Origin: Protonemura montana
Lineage: Eukaryota > Arthropoda > Insecta > Plecoptera > Nemouridae
Direction: 5' to 3'
Length of the DNA stretch: 64,000 nt
Assembly: GCA_947568835.1 (NCBI GenBank)
Contig: OX387606.1
Location: 2,542,001 to 2,606,000 of the forward strand
Below, one piece after another: positions 57,901 through 59,805 of the stretch (the first letter of the stretch is position 1; the number at the start of each line of letters is the position of its first letter). The notes under the pieces are model-generated. The model made no database searches, was not told the DNA's origin, and worked only from the letters and a program-made list of their open reading frames with translations. The position numbers and the translations under genes are program-made.

Positions 57901-58353
57901 AGGTTATTTGAGATCAGCTGGCTGGATCTTATGCTGTACCTATTCAGGTTATTTGAGATCAGCTGGCTGGATCCCATGCTCTATTCAGGTTATTTGGGTT
58001 TAAATGGTTTATTCTCATATTTTCATAGGCTAGATACGCCATATTTGCTTTTAAACGTTCACTGACGCCTCAAAGCAAATGCCAGTGCATCGATAAAACA
58101 CCGCATGAATTGCTCAATCAGTTCAACAGCGCCACAACACTGCCCTGGATTGCTCTTCACGCACTAAGACCTGTGTTAACTGCTTGCAGGTGGCGCCCCA
58201 ACACTGCCCTCTGGACTACCCTCTGCATACTACCTCGGCTTTAGGGGCTGCGTGGAAGCGCTGCGCGTGGACCGGCGCACGCTCGACCTGCACAAGCGCA
58301 TCGAGTCAGACAAGATGGCCGCCGTGCTCTTCTGTGACGACAACTACGTGTGA
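12789..58353 (+). CDS. AGRN: Agrin, complete 29-exon gene model
   Basis: Agrin is a secreted basement-membrane proteoglycan. In vertebrates it organises synapses through LRP4/MuSK and binds laminin and dystroglycan. I joined 29 exons. All intron phases agree and the total is 5304 nt, giving 1767 residues (human agrin is about 2050). Diagnostic stretches are [14 protein letters not shown] in laminin-EGF 2 and [13 protein letters not shown] before laminin-EGF 1, both closely matching vertebrate agrin as I recall it. The gene has FS1-7, a lustrin-like module, LE1-2, a final FS, a linker, an EB-like module, then EGF-LamG units ending after LamG3 with an exact stop. The vertebrate NtA and SEA domains are not found. 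I see no convincing Ser-Gly clusters for heparan sulfate. Identity is sure from exon 2 on. Exon 1 and the 49335 exon boundary are the least certain parts. Confidence 0.93.
13565..13860 (+). mobile_element. tRNA-like element with inverted-repeat flanks
   Basis: A tRNA-like block (GTCCAAGTAGCTCAATGGG, box A; GGGGTTCAAGTC, box B) sits between CATCTCAAAAAGCC on the left and TTTTTGAGACGGTTATA on the right, which are inverted copies. Related copies lie at 22845-23235 and 51045-51320 (both reversed). Position 33 of the anticodon loop is not T, so this is not a working tRNA gene. Confidence 0.75.
14084..14289 (+). repeat. 46-bp tandem repeat carrying duplicated 3' splice sites
   Basis: The unit TTGCTTCCTTTGCTTACAG plus GGTCACTGACCCCT repeats at 46 bp. 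The last copy supplies the acceptor of agrin exon 2 (AG at 14288-14289). Identical acceptors end at 14151, 14197 and 14243, with a decayed one near 14105. Because 46 is not a multiple of three, use of an upstream copy would shift the frame and reach a TGA within the repeat. Confidence 0.9.
14290..14529 (+). CDS. AGRN: Agrin exon 2: follistatin/Kazal module 1
   Basis: One complete FS module (about residues 45-124): EGF-like half [14 protein letters not shown], then the Kazal half with [14 protein letters not shown] and the closing GPCG. Such modules are protease-inhibitor-like folds in matrix proteins. Flanked by phase 1 introns on both sides, the normal arrangement for shuffled FS exons. The donor is GTGAGT. 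The acceptor lies in the 46-bp repeat. Confidence 0.92.
14599..14695 (-). mobile_element. 5S-SINE tail fragment
   Basis: Only the tail end remains (TTTAACGGCGCACTG to the GATGATGAGG stretch), in reverse orientation in agrin intron 2. The following 14696-15255 is AT-rich with an ATAAATAT-rich patch and a fragment of the tRNA-like element's tail (about 14857-14912). Confidence 0.75.
15256..15835 (-). mobile_element. 5S-SINE copy with about 3 heads
   Basis: Reverse-orientation copy running from the tail TTTAACGACGCACTG through the core GGTGCCGGCACGTAG to repeated 5S-like heads at 91-bp spacing. It ends at AAACCGTTCGG, the 5' end of the family. Confidence 0.85.
15836..16758. other. Intron 2 stretch, unassigned
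   Basis: No exon, RNA gene or known repeat recognised. Around 16080-16330 the sequence is GC-richer than its surroundings but shows no conserved domain in any frame. Confidence 0.45.
16759..17770 (+). repeat. 76-bp minisatellite, about 13 copies
   Basis: The unit contains ATGGCGTCCACGCTTGGAGT and CTATCAAGGCTTCATGG, at 76-bp period. The period is not divisible by three, so frames rotate between copies. Two copies share the variant CATATGAAGTCGG, evidence of block duplication. Confidence 0.95.
17771..18463. other. Intron 2 AT-rich stretch
   Basis: Very AT-rich, with no feature recognised. Confidence 0.5.
18464..19365 (+). repeat. 64-bp minisatellite, about 14 copies
   Basis: Unit TTACAATGCAAGG followed by GGGTTGCTAACTCTAACC and TGATTCTACCTTGTTGAT, exactly 64 bp. 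Copies differ mainly at GCTGCTT/GCTCCTT/GCTCATT, showing higher-order ordering. Confidence 0.95.
19866..20645 (-). pseudogene. LINE reverse-transcriptase relic
   Basis: Minus-strand pieces read like the C-terminal part of a non-LTR retrotransposon reverse transcriptase (Jockey/CR1-like): [31 protein letters not shown], then [17 protein letters not shown] and RFVKWISYK, then [17 protein letters not shown]. The pieces lie in different frames around 20310-20320 and near 20590, so the copy is frameshifted and dead. Only the 3' end of the element is present, as expected of 5'-truncated LINE insertions. Confidence 0.85.
20771..20940 (+). repeat. 21-bp tandem repeat, about 8 copies
   Basis: The unit GAAATGCACGACTCGGTGC repeats at 21 bp. 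Open frames on both strands encode only a seven-residue repeat. No splice sites suggest use as an exon. Confidence 0.9.
20941..21665. other. Intron 2 stretch with poly-C runs
   Basis: Contains short direct repeats of AAGTCAAGGTCAT near 21312-21350 and two poly-C runs (about 21451 and 21598). No gene recognised. Confidence 0.5.
21666..22095 (+). mobile_element. 5S-SINE, near full-length copy
   Basis: Best single-head copy. The head runs from GTTTGGCGTGTTGGAAACAC to CACCGAAGTTAAGCAACACTG and GGATGGGTGACC, as in 5S rRNA. A middle segment ends TGGATTTGTGGAGGAATCC. The core CAGGAGTAGGCTACGTGCCG resembles the conserved core shared by several metazoan SINE superfamilies (from memory). The tail ends GTCGTTAAACACCACAAAAC with AATC repeats. 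Confidence 0.88.
22096..22844. other. Intron 2 stretch
   Basis: Includes a fragment of the MITE-like family at about 22555-22605 (TGTCTACTTGATG, TAGCACTAGTTTTGACA). Otherwise unassigned. Confidence 0.5.
22845..23335 (-). mobile_element. tRNA-like element, reverse copy
   Basis: Reverse orientation. The block 22890-22975 gives a tRNA-like fold with box A TAGCTCAATTGG. Flanked by the same inverted arms as the 13565 copy. Further out, GTGACGCTATATCACGTCAC and CTCCAATTTGACGTTGGAT are shared with the copies at 13590-13660 and 51250-51315. The tail fragment GCGCATTGCAAGCGTTTGC lies at about 23288. Confidence 0.75.
23537..23752 (+). CDS. AGRN: Agrin exon 3: FS module 2
   Basis: Complete follistatin/Kazal module (about residues 125-196). 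The EGF-like half is [14 protein letters not shown]; the Kazal motif is [14 protein letters not shown]; it closes GQCG. Acceptor CCTCTAG, donor GTAAGT, phase 1 at both ends. Strongly GC-rich compared with the flanking intron. Confidence 0.93.
23860..24537 (+). repeat. 6-bp AGCACA/AGCACT array
   Basis: Hexanucleotide repeat of more than 110 units mixing AGCACA and AGCACT. It is open as Ser-Thr repeats on one strand and Leu-Val on the other. It lies wholly inside agrin intron 3 with no splice sites around it, so not judged coding. Confidence 0.95.
24548..24655 (+). repeat. 5-bp GGTCA array
   Basis: About a dozen GGTCA units, decaying to GGTTA. AGGTCA, the nuclear-receptor half-site, is therefore present every 5 bp. 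The array ends about 30 bp before the exon 4 acceptor. Confidence 0.9.
24687..24902 (+). CDS. AGRN: Agrin exon 4: FS module 3
   Basis: Complete FS module (about residues 197-268): [14 protein letters not shown], then [14 protein letters not shown] and closing GACG. Phase 1 on both sides; acceptor CATGCTAG, donor GTGAGG. Same length (216 nt) as exon 3, consistent with module duplication. Confidence 0.93.
24988..25330 (+). mobile_element. MITE-like inverted repeat
   Basis: Two arms of more than 110 bp are reverse complements with some mismatch. The left contains TATTTGAACTGGGTTTTGAATG and CGTTTCGTAACTTG; the right contains CAAGTTACGAAACG and CATTCAAAACCCAG. They enclose about 60 bp. Half-copies of the right arm lie at about 25680-25865 and 31325-31510. 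No coding capacity. Confidence 0.82.
25331..25540 (+). mobile_element. Dispersed element, partial copy
   Basis: Starts CTCATAATTATGAC and CAACGCAAAGCGATAGC. Shares about 150 bp with 32330-32480 and 46213-46325, where larger copies occur. Confidence 0.75.
25680..25865 (+). mobile_element. MITE-like right-arm copy
   Basis: Matches the right arm of the 24988-25330 inverted repeat (AAAGTAACAGGTACAAGTT, then GTAGACATGAGTCTAAAAAC). The left arm is missing. Confidence 0.75.
25991..26203 (+). CDS. AGRN: Agrin exon 5: FS module 4
   Basis: Complete FS module (about residues 269-339): [28 protein letters not shown], the classic [11 protein letters not shown] and closing GLCS. Phase 1 at both ends, acceptor GTCTGCGCAG, donor GTGAGT. 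Confidence 0.94.
26204..27740. other. Intron 5 stretch, no feature
   Basis: AT-rich. I see no exon, RNA gene or repeat family, apart from a short GTTTAACGACGCAC trace of the SINE tail near 27267. Confidence 0.5.
27741..28550 (+). mobile_element. 5S-SINE copy with 5 tandem heads
   Basis: Starts CGAACGGTTTGGCGTGTTGG. It carries five 5S-like heads at 91-bp spacing (GTTAAGCAAC near 27795, 27886, 27977, 28068, 28159), then one middle, core and tail ending AACACTACAAA. A single body with several heads shows that the head alone was amplified. Confidence 0.9.
28551..29145. other. Intron 5 stretch
   Basis: Contains a short decamer repeat GAGCCGAGTA/GTCGAGCCGA near 28808-28845. No gene recognised. 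Confidence 0.5.
29180..29320 (-). mobile_element. tRNA-like element, partial reverse copy
   Basis: Tail ATTTAAATCGCAAACGCTTGC, then the arm ACCGTCTCAAAAATTGATGCCC and a broken tRNA-like block ending near CCACCTATCGC. A related GTTACCGGCTCGTTTGCTC segment follows at 29467. Confidence 0.7.
29780..29832 (+). repeat. 14-bp tandem repeat, about 4 copies
   Basis: GCGGCAACAATGCA repeated head to tail, ending about 30 bp before the exon 6 acceptor. Confidence 0.9.
29862..29956 (+). CDS. AGRN: Agrin exon 6: FS module 5, first half
   Basis: Encodes the EGF-like half of an FS module: [15 protein letters not shown], then CVCPAPCES (about residues 340-371). Starts in phase 1 and ends in phase 0 at the donor GTGAGC. 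It must join exon 7 to make [13 protein letters not shown], which restores a canonical module. Confidence 0.9.
30195..30590 (+). mobile_element. 5S-SINE copy, single head
   Basis: Head GTTAAGTAACACTGCGCTG with GGATGGGTGACC, middle segment, core TAGGCTACGTGCCGGCACC and tail GTCGTTAAACATCACAAA. It lies in intron 6, between the two halves of FS module 5. Confidence 0.88.
30843..30957 (+). CDS. AGRN: Agrin exon 7: FS module 5, Kazal half
   Basis: Phase 0 start: [17 protein letters not shown] to YKGDCG (about residues 372-409), the Kazal half completing exon 6. Donor GTGAGT in phase 1. A decayed exon is excluded: the frame is intact and the motif perfect. Confidence 0.92.
31325..31510 (+). mobile_element. 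MITE-like right-arm copy
   Basis: Matches the 25680-25865 half-copy (GTGCAAGTTACGAAACGTTGG, AGTAGACATGAGTCTAAAAAC). Lies 60 bp before exon 8. Confidence 0.75.
31574..31798 (+). CDS. AGRN: Agrin exon 8: FS module 6
   Basis: FS module (about residues 410-484): [21 protein letters not shown], then [14 protein letters not shown] and YGECRD. The Kazal motif is the least typical in the gene (ASNMATY for GSDGVTY). Acceptor ACGCGCAG; donor GTGAGT; phase 1 on both sides. Confidence 0.92.
32118..32575 (+). mobile_element. Dispersed ~460-bp element
   Basis: Shares with 45990-46470, in order: TTATTTTGTGCGTACGC, CATTCCGGGAAAA, TTCAAGAAACACA, CATAATTATGAC, AGCATAGCGAGAGTATAG and AACACACGATCTAGAACAGC. No coding capacity. 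Boundaries are approximate; class unknown. Confidence 0.82.
32650..32789 (+). CDS. AGRN: Agrin exon 9: Ala/Ser/Pro linker and start of FS module 7
   Basis: Codes for a low-complexity linker ([15 protein letters not shown]) and the first residues of an FS module, [11 protein letters not shown] (about residues 485-531). Ends in phase 0 at donor GTAAGC. The module continues in exon 10 as ASCEV, giving CDFEASCEV, a normal follistatin sequence. Confidence 0.85.
32955..33150 (+). repeat. 48-bp tandem repeat, about 4 copies
   Basis: Unit AGATATATTACTGGTCTATT plus AGGACGTTGATAATCAGTAC. In-frame period of 16 codons gives open frames on both strands; not coding. Confidence 0.92.
33220..33546 (-). mobile_element. 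5S-SINE, reverse, with internal 36-bp amplification
   Basis: Core ACTCGGTGCCGGCACG, then AATCCATGCTGTCGAGAGG. The segment GTTGATAAGCAAGGCGAGTG is amplified five times at 36 bp. The copy ends at GTACTAACT, 15 bp before the exon 10 splice acceptor, and contributes the perfect branch-point-like sequence TACTAAC at 33538-33544. Confidence 0.85.
33560..33755 (+). CDS. AGRN: Agrin exon 10: FS module 7, remainder
   Basis: Phase 0 start after [28 protein letters not shown], then [16 protein letters not shown] and LDLCRG (about residues 532-596). Ends in phase 1 at GTGAGC. No ATG opens this frame, so it is easily missed. The 196-nt length is exactly what the flanking phases need. Confidence 0.9.
34571..34720 (+). 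CDS. AGRN: Agrin exon 11: lustrin-like Cys-rich module
   Basis: About residues 597-646. The pattern [28 protein letters not shown] and FAKCC fits the lustrin/WR1-type cysteine-rich repeat (C, G-PL, CG, CP-GY-C, CC). Phase 1 on both sides, so it is an independent shuffled exon. It occupies the position of an FS module in vertebrate agrin. Function unknown; family assignment is from pattern memory. Confidence 0.8.
35228..36045 (+). mobile_element. Non-autonomous hAT transposon, complete with TSD
   Basis: 818 bp. The left end is CAGTGTTGAGTAGGAACTT and the right end, read in reverse, is CAGTCTTGATTAAGTTCC; both are hAT-type terminal inverted repeats. The 8-bp sequence CTCTTTCA flanks it on both sides (35220-35227 and 36046-36053), the target duplication length of hAT elements. 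Interior has AACGCGTTC-rich subterminal repeats and no transposase frame. Confidence 0.92.
36226..36513 (+). CDS. AGRN: Agrin exon 12: Cys-Cys module and laminin-EGF 1
   Basis: About residues 647-742. A Gly-rich start ([12 protein letters not shown]) leads to [18 protein letters not shown], a module found before the laminin-EGF pair in vertebrate agrin. Then laminin-EGF 1 follows: [34 protein letters not shown]. Phase 1 at both ends; the last codon is completed by exon 13 (GCIPCAC). Confidence 0.95.
37580..37665 (-). repeat. tRNA-like pseudogene block
   Basis: On the minus strand, GGATAGCTCAGTTGGTAGAGC is a typical tRNA D-arm and box A. CCGGGTACGTAACCCGG is a T-arm-like stem but lacks the TTCRA loop. 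The acceptor stem does not pair fully. Likely a tRNA-derived SINE remnant; a similar block lies at 39455-39535. Confidence 0.6.
37757..38857 (+). repeat. 26-bp hairpin minisatellite, about 42 copies
   Basis: The unit is ACAGAATGGTCTGTCACTAT plus CAGACC. Each unit contains the inverted repeat GGTCTG-TCACTAT-CAGACC, a 6-bp stem with 7-nt loop. Only C/T at one loop position and one T/C elsewhere vary. All three + frames stay open through the array because of the repeat; not coding. Confidence 0.95.
39228..39377 (+). CDS. AGRN: Agrin exon 13: laminin-EGF 2
   Basis: About residues 743-792: [49 protein letters not shown] is nearly identical to vertebrate agrin as recalled and is the best single identifier of the gene. 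Phase 1 on both sides; acceptor GTTGCAG, donor GTGAGA. Confidence 0.97.
39455..39535 (-). repeat. tRNA-like pseudogene block
   Basis: Minus strand reads GTATAGCTCAGTTAGTAGAGC (box A-like) and GGATCCGGGTTTTTATCCC (degenerate box B region). Pairing is imperfect. Probably tRNA-derived repeat. The rest of intron 13 is AT-rich with (TTTATT) stretches near 39595-39640. Confidence 0.55.
39780..40022 (+). CDS. AGRN: Agrin exon 14: last FS module
   Basis: About residues 793-873; corresponds by position (after laminin-EGF 2) to vertebrate FS9. [21 protein letters not shown], then [15 protein letters not shown] and GACKG. Phase 1 on both sides; acceptor TTTTGTCTGCAG, donor GTGAGT. The donor abuts the 72-bp array that fills the next intron. 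Confidence 0.95.
40030..43122 (+). repeat. 72-bp minisatellite filling agrin intron 14, about 43 copies
   Basis: Unit CTAGCACCTAGTACATTGG then CTGCTTGGAAAAACATGGCCC and AATAACACAGAGACATTT, 68-72 bp. It begins about 8 bp after the exon 14 donor and ends about 22 bp before the exon 15 acceptor, so the 3122-bp intron is almost nothing else. Copies of 41455-41760 repeat the variant order of 40150-40560, showing segmental duplication. Confidence 0.95.
43145..43324 (+). CDS. AGRN: Agrin exon 15: Ser/Thr/Pro-rich linker
   Basis: Cysteine-free exon (about residues 874-933) with [17 protein letters not shown] and [11 protein letters not shown]. Vertebrate agrin has a Ser/Thr-rich stretch here before the SEA domain. 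Phase 1 on both sides; acceptor CCTGCTTGCAG, donor GTAATG. Assigned by position, phase and frame; homology is not visible. Confidence 0.8.
43641..43817 (+). CDS. AGRN: Agrin exon 16: EB-like Cys-rich module
   Basis: About residues 934-992. After an Ala/Thr-rich lead ([15 protein letters not shown]) comes [17 protein letters not shown] and [10 protein letters not shown], ending QHCVG. This is the spacing of EB modules known from arthropod and nematode matrix proteins. It stands where vertebrate agrin has its SEA domain. Phase 1 on both sides. Confidence 0.85.
43892..44128 (+). repeat. 60-bp tandem repeat, about 4 copies
   Basis: Unit CCACGTGTTGCCGGCCTCG with GCCATCGGGTGGCACC, 60 bp. Open frames on both strands follow from the period. 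A related single unit is found near 13930-13970 and 29460-29490 beside the tRNA-like element. Confidence 0.9.
44135..44300. mobile_element. tRNA-like element reduced to a hairpin
   Basis: Left arm TGAACAATATAACCGTCTC to GATGCCCAAACG and right arm CGTTTGGGCATC to GGTTTTAGTGTTCATAATAA are near-perfect inverted copies of about 45 bp, separated by about 10 nt. The tRNA-like middle is gone. Confidence 0.8.
44484..44639 (+). CDS. AGRN: Agrin exon 17: EGF-like domain 1
   Basis: About residues 993-1044. Acidic lead [12 protein letters not shown], then [32 protein letters not shown]: six EGF cysteines. It precedes LamG1 as in all agrins. Phase 1 on both sides; acceptor GATTGTTGCAG, donor GTGAGG. Confidence 0.94.
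44845..45730 (+). mobile_element. 5S-SINE copy with about 8 tandem heads
   Basis: Heads at 91-bp spacing (GTTAAGCAAC near 44907, 44998, 45089 and on), then a single body: CAGCATGGATTTGTGGAGG, core GGAGTAGGCTACTTGCCGG, breaking off near TGTATGCTAGG. It ends 40 bp before exon 18. This is the largest head array of the family in the window. Confidence 0.9.
45771..45948 (+). CDS. AGRN: Agrin exon 18: LamG1, part 1
   Basis: About residues 1045-1103: [17 protein letters not shown], then [20 protein letters not shown] and [10 protein letters not shown], the first strands of a laminin G domain. Begins in phase 1, ends in phase 2 at GTGAGT. Completes with exons 19 and 20. Confidence 0.95.
45990..46470 (+). 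mobile_element. Dispersed ~460-bp element, second copy
   Basis: Collinear with 32118-32575, with a small insertion (TATTATATGATATATTATAT) near 46325 and a poly-C run. Located in intron 18. Confidence 0.82.
46667..46894 (+). CDS. AGRN: Agrin exon 19: LamG1, part 2
   Basis: About residues 1104-1179: [17 protein letters not shown] to [17 protein letters not shown]. Phase 2 on both sides (acceptor CCGCCCAG, donor GTAGGC). Matches the usual LamG strand order; no y-type basic insert is visible before the YVGY strand. Confidence 0.94.
47050..48300 (-). mobile_element. Element with inverted 47-bp arrays
   Basis: About 19 copies of the 47-bp satellite lie reversed at 47050-47945 (GGTTCTAGGTAGAGACAGAACG). 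Then comes the shared body 47955-48160, then about three forward copies to 48295. The same body and satellite stand at 8811-9800. The last forward copy ends about 45 bp before exon 20. Confidence 0.85.
48348..48594 (+). CDS. AGRN: Agrin exon 20: LamG1 end and EGF-like domain 2
   Basis: About residues 1180-1262. [15 protein letters not shown] and [10 protein letters not shown] close LamG1. [12 protein letters not shown] and [15 protein letters not shown] form an EGF domain. Starts in phase 2, ends in phase 0 (donor GTAAGC). Confidence 0.94.
48595..49334. other. Intron 20
   Basis: AT-rich, with a (TA)n run near 48919-48938. Nothing else recognised. Confidence 0.6.
49335..49455 (+). CDS. AGRN: Agrin exon 21: EGF-like domain 3
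   Basis: About residues 1263-1302: [14 protein letters not shown] and [18 protein letters not shown], six EGF cysteines. Phase 0 start fits exon 20 and phase 1 end fits exon 22 (121 nt). The acceptor ACTGTACGTAG is pyrimidine-poor, so the exact start is the least certain of the internal exons. The frame itself is sure. Confidence 0.85.
49520..49830 (+). mobile_element. 5S-SINE copy, head missing
   Basis: Middle segment CAGCATGGATTTGTGGAGG, core CTTCGACAGGAGTAAGC, tail GACCTGTTGTCAAAACA. Diverged from the consensus; in intron 21. Confidence 0.8.
49869..50121 (+). CDS. AGRN: Agrin exon 22: LamG2, part 1
   Basis: About residues 1303-1386: [62 protein letters not shown]. Phase 1 to phase 2; acceptor GATTTACAG, donor GTGAGT. 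Confidence 0.95.
50669..50833 (+). CDS. AGRN: Agrin exon 23: LamG2, part 2
   Basis: About residues 1387-1441: [17 protein letters not shown], then [16 protein letters not shown]. Acceptor CCCGCTAG in phase 2 joins SLQ to STEEV as LamG homologs require. An in-frame acceptor at 50623 would add about 15 unlikely residues. Phase 2 donor. Confidence 0.9.
51045..51320 (-). mobile_element. tRNA-like element, reverse copy
   Basis: Best tRNA-like block of the family (51088-51158, minus): 7-bp acceptor stem with wobbles, box A TAGCTCAATGGG, box B GGTTCGAGTTC. The anticodon loop CGCGACA lacks T33. Inverted arms ACCGTCTAAAAAATTGATGCC and GGCTTTTTGAGATGATTTTAG flank it. Confidence 0.75.
51491..51722 (+). 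CDS. AGRN: Agrin exon 24: LamG2 end and start of EGF-like domain 4
   Basis: About residues 1442-1519: [18 protein letters not shown] closes LamG2 (note the usual last cysteines are at [11 protein letters not shown]). [18 protein letters not shown] begins an EGF domain finished in exon 25 (PPQ joined to FTGELCE). Phase 2 start, phase 0 end. Confidence 0.92.
52483..55668. mobile_element. Possible transposon ends bracketing 3.2 kb of intron 24
   Basis: CATGGGCGTCCGCAGG with CCAGGGGGGTGCAA at 52483-52516 faces TTGCACCCCTCTCCG and AACGCCCATG near 55643-55668 in inverted order. Another CCAGGGGGGTGCAAG lies at 55617. No clear target duplication. Contents: a 29-G run, a reverse 5S-SINE (53595-53860) and unassigned sequence. 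It may be one element or remnants of several. Confidence 0.4.
53595..53860 (-). mobile_element. 5S-SINE copy, reverse, single head
   Basis: From AGGATTCCTTCACAAATCC through the 5S-like head (GGTGATCTCACGAGAACCGG) to AAACCGTTCGG. The core is mostly lost. Confidence 0.85.
55797..55903 (+). CDS. AGRN: Agrin exon 25: EGF-like domain 4 end and LamG3 start
   Basis: About residues 1520-1554: FTGELCETK completes the EGF domain; [18 protein letters not shown] begins LamG3. Phase 0 start, phase 2 end (AG of an Arg codon). Ends at the residue that precedes the z insert in vertebrate agrin. Confidence 0.92.
56129..56272 (+). CDS. AGRN: Agrin exon 26: acidic insert in LamG3, z-site-like cassette
   Basis: 144 nt coding 48 residues (about 1555-1602): [16 protein letters not shown] then a run of Asp/Glu ([23 protein letters not shown]). 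It contains sequons NES and NAS. Phase 2 on both sides, so skipping keeps the frame and joins LIDHR directly to DGGRG. The acceptor is the tandem TAGTAG (AG at 56125 or 56128), which would add or drop one codon. Not LamG-like itself. Confidence 0.85.
56626..56809 (+). CDS. AGRN: Agrin exon 27: LamG3, part 2
   Basis: About residues 1603-1664: [45 protein letters not shown]. Phase 2 start (acceptor TTTGTCCCAG), phase 0 end. Corresponds to the strands after the vertebrate z site. Confidence 0.95.
57280..57427 (+). CDS. AGRN: Agrin exon 28: LamG3, part 3
   Basis: About residues 1665-1713: [39 protein letters not shown]. Phase 0 start, phase 1 end at GTATGT. The intron continues at once into a fragment of 5S-SINE core (57433-57490). 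Confidence 0.94.
57432..57490 (+). mobile_element. 5S-SINE core fragment at a splice donor
   Basis: GTCCCCTTGGTGCTCTTTGAC and AGGAGTAGAC match the SINE core; it begins 4 bp after the donor GT of exon 28. Confidence 0.75.
57500..57995 (-). repeat. 41-bp minisatellite, about 12 copies (array C)
   Basis: Same family and orientation as 10665-11305 (GATCAGCTGGCTGGATCC, TATGCTCTATCCAGG), more diverged. The variant block with TTTGGTCTTTTCAGG appears twice, about 245 bp apart, so a block was duplicated. Confidence 0.93.
58190..58353 (+). CDS. AGRN: Agrin exon 29: LamG3 end and stop
   Basis: About residues 1714-1767: [28 protein letters not shown] and the C-terminus VLFCDDNYV before TGA at 58351-58353. 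The two cysteines form the LamG disulfide. Phase 1 start after CTGCTTGCAG. The protein ends right after LamG3, as in other agrins. Confidence 0.96.
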
Positions 58354-58920
58354 ATATGGAGGCCGATGTATGTGTAATTAGAGCCACGTAGAGTGATTTA
58401 GAGCTGTGAAGGGTGAGACGGGCTTTAAAAATATTGCAAAGAAGAAACATTCATATCAAGACTTGCCGTCAGTGTTGCCAACTCTAAGCAGCTAATGTTT
58501 TAATTGAGCGAATGAATGTGTTAGCAAGTGTTTTGCGTGTGGTTCTCCCAACTGAAATCTAGGAGAAGTCAGACGGCGTCGCTATCTATCGGAGGTATCG
58601 TCGGTACCGGCGGAAACACCCGACCACCGGCGACTTCCGAGACACTCGTGTACTTGTAGGGCGTGCGTTGAGTTGTGTAGAGTGCAATTTTGTTACGCAT
58701 TTGTGGTGAATCATGAACATATATACCTATTATGTAATAAGAAATAATCGATGTTGACGGGAAGTGCCATTAAAAGATATTTTGTAAAAAAAAACAATCG
58801 AGAAACTTTAGAGTTCATGTTTCCGATGACGCAGATCCCAGTGTCCTCTGTCATTTGTCCTCTGCCTAGTTCATTTGTTTTCCAAGAAAAATAAAGAAAT
58901 TTAGGAACAAAATAAACCAC
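58354..58920 (+). other. AGRN: Agrin 3' UTR with polyadenylation signals
   Basis: AATAAA occurs at 58890-58895 and 58911-58916, about 540-560 nt after the stop. No further frame of interest. The cleavage site is not visible. Confidence 0.6.
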
Positions 58921-59067
58921 GCTCGACTCCAGCTGAACTCAAATTGCGTTCACAAAAACCTGGTAATTAGGTGCTTACATTAAGTGCATCTCTCGACTAG
59001 CGATGAGCGATGCTAGCGATGCAACACCCGGCGTAAACTGCACAGAAATGGACGTTCGTTGATTAGT

Positions 59068-59805
59068 TTTTAGTGTTTAACGACGCACTTTTTCATATCT
59101 GGCCTTTTGGTACTGGTCTGATGGCGCGGTGAATGAGCGGATGATAATGTGGATGATCACGAATCTAACCTAGCCTAGAAGAGAAAACTTTTCTCCAGGA
59201 TAGAAAATAGGGTGATCCGGTTGACGATTGAACTGTCAGAACTTGAAAGTCAAAGAGCACCAAGGGGACCACCGGGTTAGCGTCCTTCCAAAGGACAGTA
59301 CAACACGAACATCATAATTCCTTCACAAATCCATGCTGTCGAGAGGTTGATAAGCAAGGCGAGTGAAGTTGCTATACTAACTTTCATCCCTCCAACCTCT
59401 CTCCCGAACAGAACTGGTCATGTGTATGATGGTCACCCATCCAATAACTGACCCAGCGCAGTGTTGCTTAACTTGCATCTCTCCAACCTCTCTCCCGAAC
59501 AGAACTGGCCATGTGTATGATGGTCACCCATCCAATAACTGACCCAGCGCAGTGTTGCTTAACTTTCACCCCTCCAACCTCTCTCCCGAACAGAACTGGT
59601 CATGTGTATGATGGTCACTCATCCAATACCTGACCCAGCACAGTGTTGCTTAACTTTCATCCCTCCAACCTCTCTCCCGAACAGAACTGGTCATGTGTAT
59701 GATGGTCACCCATCCAATACCTGACCTAGCGCAGCGTTGCTTAACTTGGGTGATATAACCGATGTTTCCTTCCTACGCATCAAAACGCTCGGTTCCAGCA
59801 GTGTT
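59068..59805 (-). mobile_element. 5S-SINE copy with 4 heads, reverse
   Basis: From the tail TTTAACGACGCACTTTTTC through a partly lost core to four 5S-like heads at 91 bp (CTTAACTT near 59467, 59558, 59649, 59740), closing near TCAAAACGCTCGG. It lies between agrin and the polycystin-like gene. Confidence 0.85.
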